From Ascidia mentula (taxonomy: Eukaryota; Chordata; Ascidiacea; Phlebobranchia; Ascidiidae), in NCBI GenBank assembly GCA_947561715.1, contig OX387201.1, positions 4,358,001 to 4,422,000 on the forward strand: DNA of 64,000 nt, read 5' to 3'. The first letter of the stretch is position 1; each line of letters begins with the position of its first letter. The notes beneath the pieces are model-generated. The model was not told the DNA's origin. It saw only the letters and a list, made by a program, of their open reading frames with translations, and did not search any database. The position numbers and the translations under genes are program-made. This document shows, in pieces, positions 13,366 through 24,243 of this stretch.

Positions 13366-14910
13366 ATTCCACGGCTACGGATTTTAATGAAACTTTCGAG
13401 CCGACCTTCCTGGGCGGCGGTCTTTGATCCAAACAACTTTCGCCGGCGCATTTTTCGCACGGGCATTTATTTCTGTTTTTTCATTATTCACCGCATCATA
13501 ATGTAGCCGGGCATATTTTACATTTTCCTTTTGTTTCGTCCTTTAATCGTGCTCCTGATAGACACGTTCTCGTTCTTAATTCGACCTGAGCGCCCCCTTC
13601 TTTCACCTCTGGAATTGCCCTTTCCCGAATTGCACTTAACAACAGCCGGTATTGATAATAATTATTCGACCCTCGTTGCGTTCGCTATTATTCCCTTATT
13701 GTCCTCTTCCCCTTATGGCGTATGACATATCAATTTTTCGAATGCGTCCTTGACTTGCTTGACACAACCTGCATCCCACTATTACCAATCCCCTTAAATG
13801 CAATAGAATAAAGGCATTCCTAACTGCTGTTGCTATATTCATTCCGGGCAAATTTACATTCTATTCAGTGAGATTCGTGCAATAGATGTTGACCAGGCGC
13901 GATCTACCGAATGCTTGATATTTGTATAGCAGTCACGTTTTGTTTGTCGTGCCTTAAGTCGTCTATTACGTCACAATGCTGTGGCATCGTAATTTAACAA
14001 CACTGAAGATCGTTGAAAAATATAACCGCTGCAAAACGTGTCACCATGCCACAATGCTGGAACCTTTGGAAACATGAAAGCAACGATTTGGCTGCAACTG
14101 GGCACTTTTCAGAAAAGCTGGGCCCAAAAAAACTTTTCACAAAAAAGCAGAAAAATTACTTCATGCCAACCCGGAATTTCTTTAGTGTGCGATTCGATAG
14201 ACTTAAAGATTTGTCTGACGGCACATCCAACATACATCAAATACATATCTTCTTGTACCGCGTTTATTGTGGGCTGACGTAGCCGATAATGTCTGTGGCG
14301 TCGTTTACGTTATACGGCAAGCGATAGATGGTCAAGGGGTTATGGGTAAAAGAAACAGAGTAAACGTGGAAGCAAGCCAATTTCTGCATTGTAACTTCGC
14401 AGTTTGTGCCCCTTACAGAATTGACACTTCGAAGTGTTGCCAAATCTGGTAAAAAAAATTTACTTTTACCCCTGTTGTAACTTAAATAACCATTAGCCTC
14501 ATCAACACGAACATCATTTGGTGTCTGCTGTCTTGCACAATATACGGCAGTTGCATCAAAGAAGGGGTTTGTTATTAGCTTACGGTGTTTATTTTATTAG
14601 AAATTTAAATTTGCGTTTTTTATACTGTGTCATGAGAGTTCTGCCTCTATGATATACAACTGCGCATACAAAACAGAAACCTTTTACCCAAATTCGGAAA
14701 AAGACTGGTTGTTTTTGTCCCATGGTAAGTAATGTTTTATTATTTTTTCCAATAGAACAGAGCGCGAAATCAGAAAAAAAAACATTGGTGTGAAAGATTA
14801 TAAACAGTGAGTGACACAGAGAATCGAAAATTGCAACGTTGGGTCGGATATTATTTAAAAAACTGGTGTTCGAGCTTTCTGAATAAATGTTTCAACATGT
14901 GCACATTGGT
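13366..14910. other. Plastin 3' flank and space before receptor gene A
   Basis: Plastin reads right and gene A reads left, so the two genes converge here. The left part is presumably plastin 3' UTR; the right part must hold the 3' UTR of gene A. Short open frames at 14013-14282 show no domain. I see no further gene. Confidence 0.6.
13807..13812 (+). terminator. Polyadenylation signal of plastin
   Basis: AATAAA 442 bases after the plastin stop codon. It is the first canonical signal I noticed in the 3' flank. Confidence 0.5.
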
Positions 14911-17145
14911 TTAACTCGTTTCATCCTTGCTTGCCGCGGACTCATAGACAACATCTGAAACGGTTGCGATTTTCGAACTGATTGGTTGCAGGTAGCCGTC
15001 CACTTTCTGATGGGGAGTGTCCTTGGCAGCTAGGTAACCTGCGCAATGTATGTGTTGTACCCGTATTGAATATGATCATCATTAAATGAAAAACCATAGC
15101 CATATGTAGTATTTACCAGACGATATCGACGTTTTTGATTCAAGGAATACAACAATGCATTAAACGCACACTTAAATTGCTGTGAAAGTTAAATAAAATA
15201 TCACCTATATTTTCTATTTAAATAAGACACAGAGAATGCTTTTTCAAAAGCGAAATATATTTGTCGTTTATACCAAGACTAACTGGTGTTAGCCTGGAAA
15301 TTAATTTTACCGCGGTTGTAGGTATTCTATGGCACGATTATTTCATGTCTTACCGTTGCTTCCTGATAAAGGCACGTTCAGTCTTCTCAAATCAATTGTC
15401 TGGTACTCGTGCGAAGTACTACACGATGGACTCATATCCGAACAACCTTCCCTCTCGCAAACGTACAAGCGATTGGTCTCCGTTGGCAACCGTCGTAGTC
15501 TACTGCAGAAAAGTGGAAGTCCAGATAAAATGTTCAGAGGTACTGGAACTTGAGCATGGCTTAAGTTGAAAAATCCTGCTTTTTGCTGTTAGACCATAAT
15601 CACTATTGGCTTACAGCTTGGACATGATTTTCGTGAGACAGAGTCGATAACACCAGTGGTTCCCAAGCAGTTGCTTGGCCATAATGCCATCTACTCTGTT
15701 TCGTACTTGGTTTGGTAACTAAGGAATCGGCATCGTGAAATCGGTCGTTTAATTCACTTTAGCCATTATATAATGCTTACATTTTGTCGGATCGTTTGTG
15801 TCTAAGACGTAGCAAGACGGCGATTGCCACAAAGGCAAAAAACAGCAAAATTCCTGTGCAAATAAGTCCCACAAGCAATATATTGTTCAGCAGAAAATGT
15901 GCCGCTCTCCCTGATGCAGCCGCTGTTTGTGTTCTCCCTCTGCTGGTAAACTTTTCTGCAAATGTGATAAACCACAAATGTTATCGACAAGTTTTCAAAA
16001 CTGCGTTGATATTAGCATTTGACTTCGTAACATTTATATAGTAAAGTATATGGTACTGACGTTACCTTTCTCGGTGGACTGTGATGTAGTGGATATGCTG
16101 CTTGAGGGAACCGAGGACTTATGTGGTCTAACAGTCGTTGCATTGCTGTAACAGTTCAGTAAAACATCTGTCTGTTAGATCAGGGCTAAATGGTCGCAAC
16201 GGAGCAGCCAGATGTAATTAAGGGGATCGCGGAACATAGGCTATGTCAGGGCCAGGAGGGCAAATCATGTAATTAAAGTATTCGAAATACATCTTACAAA
16301 TCCAAACGCACATTTTCGTATACAGCCAAGGCTAATAGTATACAAAGCTATTTCCCAAATTAAAACTTTCGTCTGACTCACCCACATCTGCCTTTTGAAC
16401 AAGCGCGTCGCTGGATTTGGTAGCTTTTATTTTTAGATCCTTTACAGTCGACGGCTACCGTCGAGTTCTAAAAAAAGTTATTACAAATATATTAAAATCA
16501 ATTTCTTTGTATGACGAACGTAAATAGTGCCATTTGATCCAAGGGATCTGCATGATACGGTCATTAGTATAACTAGTACTTCACATGATTAGTATGGCTA
16601 GTACAAGCTGTCAAAGGGTATCCAAAATTTTAAAGCTTGGTTTGATACGAACAACTATTATTATAATGAATACTAAGGGTGTATAGTCACAGCAGTTAGT
16701 TTTGTATGCTTTCAAGATCACTTCTTTTGCTAAATACATCTTGTGCACTTAGTTTTAAATTATGACAGCAAAGAAACAACGAGTATAAACTCATAAATAC
16801 CAACGTACATCGTCGAACCACTGCAACTGCACCAACCTGTCTGTAGCACTGACGTGCACGAATCTGAGCGCACTTATTGCACGGCCCGTATGCTGACCAA
16901 CTTCCCCAAGAGAAAAAGCAAGTTTCGACGTGCAAGCAAGGTTCAACGACCATGCAGTGCTCACTGCCACATGTCCCCAACCTCGTCCTAGTCGCCGCCT
17001 CACAAACCAGCTTCGGAGGTGTCGGGTTGCAGGCACTCCACGGGTACCAAGAAGGGAATTCGCACGGGCAAGATCCAACGTTTGCCGCACATTGAACAAA
17101 TGCACCCAGAAACATTAAGAATAAACTGCATCGTTTCATTTTCAC
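14911..17145 (-). CDS. TSP1-repeat type I membrane receptor A with tyrosine tail
   Basis: Six exons (17145-16837, 16467-16382, 16145-16066, 15955-15781, 15502-15354, 15038-14911) give 308 residues with phases 0-2-1-2-1. Order: signal peptide (KRCSLFLMFLGAFVQCAA); a Cys-rich TSP1-like repeat (YPWSAC); a second repeat (WGSWSAYGPC) completed by exon 2 (DCKG...RRACSKGRC); a Ser/Thr stalk; a membrane helix (NILLVGLICTGILLFFAFVA); a basic stop-transfer; and the tail. Tail tyrosines lie in RLYVCE, HEYQTIDL, GYLAAK, GYLQPIS (YxxP) and VVYESA. TSP1 repeats bind proteins and glycans outside the cell; ligand unknown. A TAA directly after the helix exon would give a tailless form if its GTAAGC donor were ignored, but the paralogue phase supports splicing. 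Function is inferred. Confidence 0.85.
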
Positions 17146-18011
17146 TCCGGTGTGTATCGTTTGTTATCTAGCCTGCGGGACGTATCATGGACCTGGAAAG
17201 ATCAGCAATCATCACAGAAAATAAAATGGAAAGTTTCAGAATGGTGCCGATCAGAACCACTATTTTTTTTCTCATTCTTGTCTACAGGGCGTCTCTTCGC
17301 CTGTCACCTCAAAGTATCGTATATAAACGCTGTCTATGCTCACCTTGTCATGTGTATGCTACCTCTCAGTATTAGCCCTCTCCAAACCTTTTCTGCTCAA
17401 ATATTACAAGCCAACCATTCTCCTGCCGTGTTTCTCCTGTCGTTTAACATAGTGACAAATATACATCGAAAGTCGCCACATTTGTCATAGATTTGTTCGG
17501 GTGACGACCCAGGAAGTGTTGCATTTCTATCCACAAAAGGTTTTGCATTTCGCGATCGGCGCCAAGTTGGCCGCTGCAGGCCCACCTGACTTGGCGAAAT
17601 CAGATGAGTCACTTTCCAGAACCCTCATGTTACCCTCAAAAAAACTTTCCTGGAAATAGTGGCATGTGGTATAGCATTACACAAAGGGATCAACTTCCTT
17701 GTGCGTGGCACGAATTATTGCTTTCACTGTTTGCCGTTTCTGCCATAACAAAACGTTTCGTTGCAACCGACCGCTAAATATTGACCATTAATTACACCCA
17801 TATCTGAATCTTGTAAAAGTTTATTAAAGAGTAGACGTTACACCACCAACAAGACTTACAGTACAAGAACACTTCTGCGTATAGTACAGTAACGCATGGT
17901 ATAGTTTACAACGTGACGAGAAAATATAACGAAAACACACTTCTAACGAAAACGTCACACTTGAAAATGAAACTAATTCACTCGATACAACACTTGTGAA
18001 GTAGAAATTTA
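17146..18011. other. Spacer between receptor genes A and B
   Basis: It should contain the promoter of gene A (near 17146) and the 3' end of gene B. I looked on the minus strand for the sixth exon that genes A, D and E carry (GYLxP...VY pattern) and found none. A SINE fragment is present. Confidence 0.6.
17525..17605 (-). mobile_element. Fragment of the window's SINE family (3' part)
   Basis: Read on the minus strand, TCGCCAAGT..GG..CCTGC..GGCCAA..TTGGCG..GCGAAA..TGC aligns with the 3' part of the copy at 43885-44005. The fragment also contains a partial self-inverted CGCCAAGT/ACTTGGCG pair. No tRNA-like head is present. Confidence 0.4.
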
Positions 18012-18013
18012 TT
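18008..18013 (-). terminator. Polyadenylation signal overlapping the stop codon of gene B
   Basis: TAATAAA on the minus strand contains both the gene B stop (TAA, 18014-18012) and AATAAA. It supports gene B ending here rather than splicing on to a sixth exon. Confidence 0.5.
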
Positions 18014-19788
18014 ACCCATCCATGCTATAATCTTCTTCTTCCCCTTCATCAGATCTGTCGTACAGGGAGTTTTCGACCATTTCTGGCCCTTCGGATTTTC
18101 GTGAGGATTTTCTTGAGGCTTTTCTTGTGGAATTGCTGATAGTGCAGTACGGGCTGTGATCAGATTCCGCGGGTCCTACTACTGCGTATCCTGAGTTGTC
18201 GTGGGCGTTGGACTGGGGAACGTTCTCAAGAGCAACACACTCCACGTTGGAGTTACTGTGGACAAAATATAACGGATATTGTAGCTGATCTAGCTGTCGG
18301 TTTGTTATACAGAATCGGTCTTTAGAAATACAATTTATGAAACCATCCCACAGAACCCTTCGGGATCCGTAAACTCCACGTTGGAAACCACTGCTCTGAG
18401 CAATCGATACACCTGGTATACAAACTGTATACTTCACACAAAAGGCGGCTAGGTCGAAAATGTTTAACGAAATACCTTTATTGGATACACCAATCCATGC
18501 AAAAGCAGCGGAAATAATTCAGTAATTACCATTTACAGAGTAAAAGTCAAGCAGGTTTTTTTTGCAATAGTTTACCTAGATTTTCTGCGTCTCCTCGTTA
18601 TTAACCAAGTTACAACGATGAGAGCTGCACAAAGCAATACGGCCGAACCAAGGATGGCAATGAGAAGGGTGAGATCACGAGATGAAAACGTGTTTGATTC
18701 TCTTTGTCCGTTGGTCGATGTTGTGTTGGTGGTGCTAGTTTTGCTAGATGTTGACATTGTACCAACTGTAACAGTAATAATTTGCATATATTTTCGCAGC
18801 GATAGCCATTGACGTGGAATTTGATGAAAGCAATAATTATAAAGCCTTCAAGTATTTCCAGTTTGTAATGCAGTTACCACTGGGCGCGGAGAAAGGACCA
18901 AACGATGAAATGCTTGGGATCGTTTTCACAACAGTAGTAATTGTCGTAGAATAGATGGTCGTTAATGCAGTAAAAGTGGATGTTGACAGAGTCGATGGAA
19001 GAATTGCAGCGGTACTGGTTGTGAGTTGTACTGACGGGGGAGTTTTTCTGTAATAAACAGTCAATGATGAACATTTTGACGGAGGTTAAAACAAGGGTGA
19101 TACTGTAATGCAATACCGTACATGCAACGGCCTTTTGCACATGGCCGTTCGTTGACCTGGAATCCGTGTCCATTGTCCCCACTGCAACCCGTCGATTCGG
19201 TTAAATTTCCATTTATCTGTGCAACAAACGCAAGGGATGTGTTACACGGTTTAAAGCAAACGCAAAAAGTGTTTTACTTGGAGATCAATAACATAAGCCC
19301 CAGGCTTTCCGTTCAGGTGACTTATATTTCCACACTGCTAATCAAACCAAAAGATTTAACTTAAGTAAGAGACTTTGTCAATATGTCTGCTATATTTGTG
19401 CTTTAGCCCACAAGTTTGTGCTTAAAGTGATTCACATTCGAATATTATCGCATCAATAAATAAACTTACACACCTGACGAAAGCAGAAGCGTACTCGAGT
19501 ATGATGGCACCGTTCATTACACGAAAAGTATGTCGACCAAGAGCCCCAGTTAACAGTACAAGACGCCTCGTCCCTGCATGATGTTTCAGTAAAGCAAGAC
19601 TGGTTGTCACAGGTACCTAACCTTCTTTTTCTGGCGTTGTTGCAGAATCTCAAAGGTGGAGAAGCCACGCATTTTCCCCATGGGCCTAAGAAGGGCTGGG
19701 TGCATGTGCAGATGTTCGGCAATTGCCCTTGGTTGACACGCGCACAAAGTGCAATGAACAATATCCCTAGGAGTGTTTGGAAACTCAT
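18012..19788 (-). CDS. TSP1-repeat type I membrane receptor B with two ITIM-like motifs
   Basis: Five exons (19788-19474, 19216-19122, 19047-18878, 18765-18576, 18255-18012) give 337 residues with phases 0-2-1-2. Order: signal peptide (MSFQTLLGILFIALCARVNQ); two TSP1-like repeats (LGPWGKC; WGSWSTYFSC, closed by GCSGDNG...RPCAKGRC); a long Thr/Ser stalk over two exons; a membrane helix (LLIAILGSAVLLCAALIVV); RRRRKS; and a tail with SGYAVV and SPYCTI (both fit S/I/V/L-x-Y-x-x-I/V/L), ENSLYDRS and EEDYSMDG. The acidic C-terminus replaces the sixth exon of its paralogues. The stop codon overlaps an AATAAA signal. Exon 2 is 95 bases rather than the 86 of A, C and D. ITIM-type motifs, once phosphorylated, recruit SH2 phosphatases in vertebrates; the role here is inferred. 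Confidence 0.85.
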
Positions 19789-21985
19789 GTCAGGTCATCT
19801 ATACTTTAACTAGAAACAAAACAATAAAAAATGATGTGGAGAAAAGCGTAAATTCACGAGAATGGAGACGTTAATTTCCATGTCCAAATCGACTTGTTTA
19901 CGTAAGTTTATTTCGCTTACAAATACATCGTCAATGCCTTAAAGAGCACCGCAAAGGAGTGAGCAAATTTCCCAAGTAGCCTCATAGAAGGCAGAAATTA
20001 AGTGTTAGGAAATCGCATGTCGTGCCGCACAACACACGTATTAACCGTAAGGGGCGTCGTCAATTAAAAGTCAAATTTTCACGTCAATTCACGTAAAAAA
20101 ATCATTCATGATGATGTCATTCTATGTATGATGACTCTAACGTGTGCACAGGCGTTCGATGAATTATTGTTATACCGAAACAACTTGATTTACTACACAA
20201 TATTTACTAAAGTACTATGGTCGCCCGTCGTGGCCAGCTCCAAAGTTTTTTGGGGGCATCTTAAACGAAAATGATTTGGCTGATTTATCGTCTCGCGAAA
20301 CAGAGAACAACTGTGTTTGCTTTAAAGGCAAAATAAAATATTTATACATTAGTACATTTGAAACATCCTAAACTTTCGAATCTTTAACCCGCCACTTTTT
20401 GCTGGCCTTGCCAAAGTCGACAGCAGCAATAGATGATTTATTTGTGTCAAGTTCTTACGGAATTTGATAACTCAAAATAGTTTTTCAAGAAATTGCGTGA
20501 TCTATCAATTTTGAAACATTAAAGCTTTTACCACACGAGTCTCGAAACTTCAAATGCATCATTTTTACCGTATTGACTTCCAGTGAGCATCTAGACGACA
20601 AACCTAGTTTGTTGACAAATGCAATTGTGCTGTCGTACTTAGGTCCTAAAAGTAACGTTGAAACTATCCACCTTTTCTAAACAACTTCACAGTTAAAACG
20701 ATCCCCAAAGAAATTCTCTTGTTCATCGCTAAACCTAACAATGTGTCTGCCAAAAAAAATAAGGCCAGTTCACCAGAAAAGGGTGGCTTGTACGTCATCT
20801 CTTCTAAGTAAAAAGATTGGCAATCTACCGTATACAGAAAACATGCGTCAGTTTATTTCAGGAACACGCCTTACAGAGAACTTTCGTTTGCAAAAGATTA
20901 CTGAGCCACATGTAGAATGTTCCAACTTGGCAATTAACCGTAAGAAAAGGAATTTTTGAGTCATGCTGGCGTTTTTAATTTATTGGGTCTGTTTCGGGCA
21001 ATCTGACCACAGATCGATGCACAGCGCAATTGATTCCTTTCGATCCGATCTGCGCGTGAACGAAAGAAATTTTTAAACAAGCTTTTCCAAAACATTGTTT
21101 TTTGTACCATTATGCTCCCAAGAGTTTTTTTTTCTATTTTGTGAGTTAAAACTATTATAAACTGCTCTGTACTTTTGTGCTTTTTAAATGATCGAACCGA
21201 CGTTGGCATTGCGACAATCTCATGAAACTTTTCATAGTGAATTTTTAGTCATCCCCTGACTTAAACCCAAGAAATGACCGGTTTACCAGTAAATGTCGCA
21301 ACAAGGGTGAATTAAAAAAAATCATGCTTCATTATTTTCGGAATACAAAAGACTTGCGTACAAAAAACTTTTTTGAACTTTTACATCTGAATTACAAACT
21401 TGTCGGCTTAATTTCTTTGAACAAAGCGTTTTAAATAACTTTTAATATTGCCCTAAACTCTACTTTTGTTTGAAGTTTTATTTTGAAAGATTTGGGCAAC
21501 CCGTTTGCTTTTACCACAATTGCCGCAGTAACTATTCCATTCTGTCTTTGCCCACACAATAAAATGCAGTGCATCAATTTCACAAAATAAGATTTTACCG
21601 AGAAGTCAAGTCGAGTTCATTATAAACACCTACTTTTTTCCTCGCTAACTAATTAAGAGTTTCCTACAAATTTCTTGTGGTGAGTGTTGACACAGTGGTG
21701 CAGCTGATGTCAAATACTTTTCAAAAAATGCGGATGTTTTTGGGTTATCAAAATTATTGTGAAACATTTTACCATATTCTTACTTTTGACATTCTAATAC
21801 GTCAGCTATAAGTTCTGTGGCCTCACCATTAAACCAGCCCACTTATATTGTTGTCGAACGAGAGTTTTTTTTGTTTATTGACGTTTTTAACTTTTGACAA
21901 TTGACAGAAAACTACTTGCTTTTATCAGACAGACATCAATATTTAATTTAAGTTGTTAAGAACGATTTTATTGTGACTTTATCAT
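19789..21985. other. 2.2 kb spacer between genes B and C
   Basis: AT-rich. I found no TSP1, stalk or membrane exon on the minus strand and no supportable gene on the plus strand. Short frames at 20741-20959 (+) and 20961-21209 (-) lack any recognisable feature. Gene B's promoter must be at its left edge. Confidence 0.6.
21967..21972 (-). terminator. Polyadenylation signal of gene C
   Basis: AATAAA on the minus strand, 14 bases downstream of the gene C stop codon. It supports the tailless terminal exon. Confidence 0.6.
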
Positions 21986-23272
21986 TCAGCCCACGGAAAT
22001 TATCATGATGAACGCAAGTAAAAATTGAGGAAGGATCATGGAAGTTGGTCGGGAGGACGAGCTGGTGGAGGTGAACTTGACAGTTGGGTCTGTGAAGTTT
22101 TGAAACCCTGTTAATAACAGACACCGGTTTTTGTCATGTTTTAAGCAGTAACTCATTATTAACGCACATCACCCTGTTGCAAAACGTTACTTGACAATCG
22201 TTTAAAACCTAAAAAAAAACGAATCCTAGGAAGGTTTTCCTATCGACTGTACCTGAAGAAGTCTTGGAAGAAGAAGTGCTGTTAGGTGACTGTGTTGTGT
22301 AGGGCCTGCAGCAGTAAACAAATACTTTAATAATAGCAACAATCGACTTCAAACGTTCCAGAACGTGTTCGGTTTCGCGATGAGTAAATGAACGACGCAG
22401 TTAGCCTGCGGGTAGTGCGTACCTCGCTATGACGTCATGCTATACAGGCGTCATTTTGGGCAAGAACTATGCACCTCCAACTACCTATGTTTGGACAAAA
22501 ATACAAATACTAAAATGAAACAAAATCATTTTTTTCTGTTTCCATTATTTGCACTTGACTTTAGGTGCGCTGGATAAGTAGAAATGACATTTTTTCACTT
22601 GTTTTCAGGCATTGGGTAAAAAAGGGCAATGTGACAATTCACCGTTCTGCTTGCAATCAAGCTGTGATAATTTTCGGAATCAAAGCGCAAGAGCAATATT
22701 GGGTGACAAATGAAGATTAGCCGGTTTAAGAAACTTATTAAAAAAATAAATTGTAACTCTTACATGCAACTATCAGCCGGACAGGGTTGAACCTCAATCT
22801 GTTGCCCCGGTTCGGTCTCTCCTTTGCAACCGACAGCTTGGCTGAAATTCTGTCGAGTACAATTACTGGTAGTTAATGGATTGCTACAGAAATGGTTCAG
22901 TACTAAATATAGACGCTTCCATGCGCTACGAGTACATGACAAGGTTAACTAGAAATGATTTCTGACCTTTCCGATGCAAAAACGAAGTCTCAGTTGAAAG
23001 CATTGCGCACCGCACTTTCCGTACTGTGACCAAGAGGCCCAGGTCAACACACAAGACGCCTCGTCCTTGCACTTTTCCTCCACTGTACAGGACACGTTTC
23101 CGCAAACCGCTGTTCCGATCCTCGTGGCGTTTTCACAGACCTGCAATGGCGGTTGTGCGGCACAAGCTCTCCACTGCTCCGTCGACGGGTTTGCGCACGT
23201 GCAGTTGCCCTGCGAACTCACGAGGTGGGCTGACGCACAAATGCACAACAAAACAAAAATTTGAAATTTCAT
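21986..23272 (-). CDS. TSP1-repeat protein C, predicted GPI-anchored, no cytoplasmic tail
   Basis: Four exons (23272-22967, 22849-22764, 22305-22253, 22089-21986) give 182 residues with phases 0-2-1. Order: signal peptide (MKFQIFVLLCICASAHLVSS); two TSP1-like repeats (second WASWSQYGKC, closed by VGCKGETEPG...QPCPADSC); a short Ser/Thr stalk; then a Ser-rich segment and a C-terminal hydrophobic run (MILPQFLLAFIMIISVG) directly before TGA. There is no basic stop-transfer and nothing after the hydrophobic run, which is the layout of a GPI-attachment signal. AATAAA follows 14 bases after the stop, so the gene truly ends. The acceptor of exon 2 (CGACAG) was chosen because it alone gives phase 0 and the 86-base length shared with A and D. 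A short secreted or membrane form is the alternative. Confidence 0.8.
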
Positions 23273-24243
23273 TTTTGTGTTGAAGACACTGCAATGCAAA
23301 CAAGCGTATAGTAGATTCGGCTTTAGCTGTAGCCAGGGCATAGAAACAACTTTCAAAGAGTGCAAATAAAAAAGAACAAACAAAACAAGTTGAATGTCAT
23401 ATAATGCACGTAGAATACATTTTTCAATGATAACTGTCAAAGAGAAAAACGTAATAACGAGTTTTAATTCGAATGTATTTTCAAAGTTCGTCAAGCAATA
23501 TACTTGACGAACATATGTTTTAATAATCGCAATTTTTATTCCTAAATGTCATACTTGTACTACCTTTCATTGCTAGCTGAAATCACTACTGTTGAAAACC
23601 AAACGCACCCAAGCTACTATGTCACCTCTTTCGCCCAAGTGGTTTTACAGGAAACGTTACCTATACTTACATCAGTCGCGTTTCTCTAATTTTTTCTAGC
23701 CAAGTTGGCGGAGTTCGTTATTTCGAGTCTGGCAAACATCACAATTGTATTACTGGGAAAATATACACGGAGAAGAAGTGTGGCCTTATATAGAGTCTTT
23801 TTTAGGAAAAAATGCTTGCTGTACCATGTGGAATTGGTGTAGTTATAAGGTAGCAAATTGATAAGAGCTATACTTTCATGCTTTTCTTCAATAAATCAAT
23901 TTGTAAAGATACTCTATACTGAATTTTTTTTACAACTGGATATCATATCATAGCTTTTTTCGTAAATTATACGTGAAAACAAAACGTTGCAACTCTTAAA
24001 CAACATTTTATTTCTTAGACAACATTTTATTTCTTAAACAAAATTTTATGGTTTTGGCTTTCAGCGGATGACGTAGGTGCTACAGGTATTTTGTTACAGT
24101 GAAAAAACATCGTCATACAGTATTTTGCTCATTACATGAAGTAGTAGAAAACAGTGGAAGTACAGTGGAAAATGATTCAAGTGCAGTTACGGAAACAGTT
24201 TTGCACGTGCAATGAAGGAAACAGTTTAAACACAGGCTACATC
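23273..24243. other. Spacer between genes C and D
   Basis: AT-rich. It contains gene C's upstream region and gene D's 3' end. An in-frame stretch continues upstream of the chosen gene C start, but the hydrophobic leader begins at MKFQIF, so the downstream ATG is preferred. No other gene seen. Confidence 0.6.

Noticed and set aside
15650-15690. CAGTGGTTCCCAA, resembling a hAT terminal repeat
   Set aside because: No inverted partner end or target duplication could be found nearby.
15702-15712. Alternative short tail exon for receptor A (YQTKYETE then stop)
   Set aside because: The exon at 15502-15354 fits the phase and length pattern of the paralogues and leads on to a clear homologous sixth exon.
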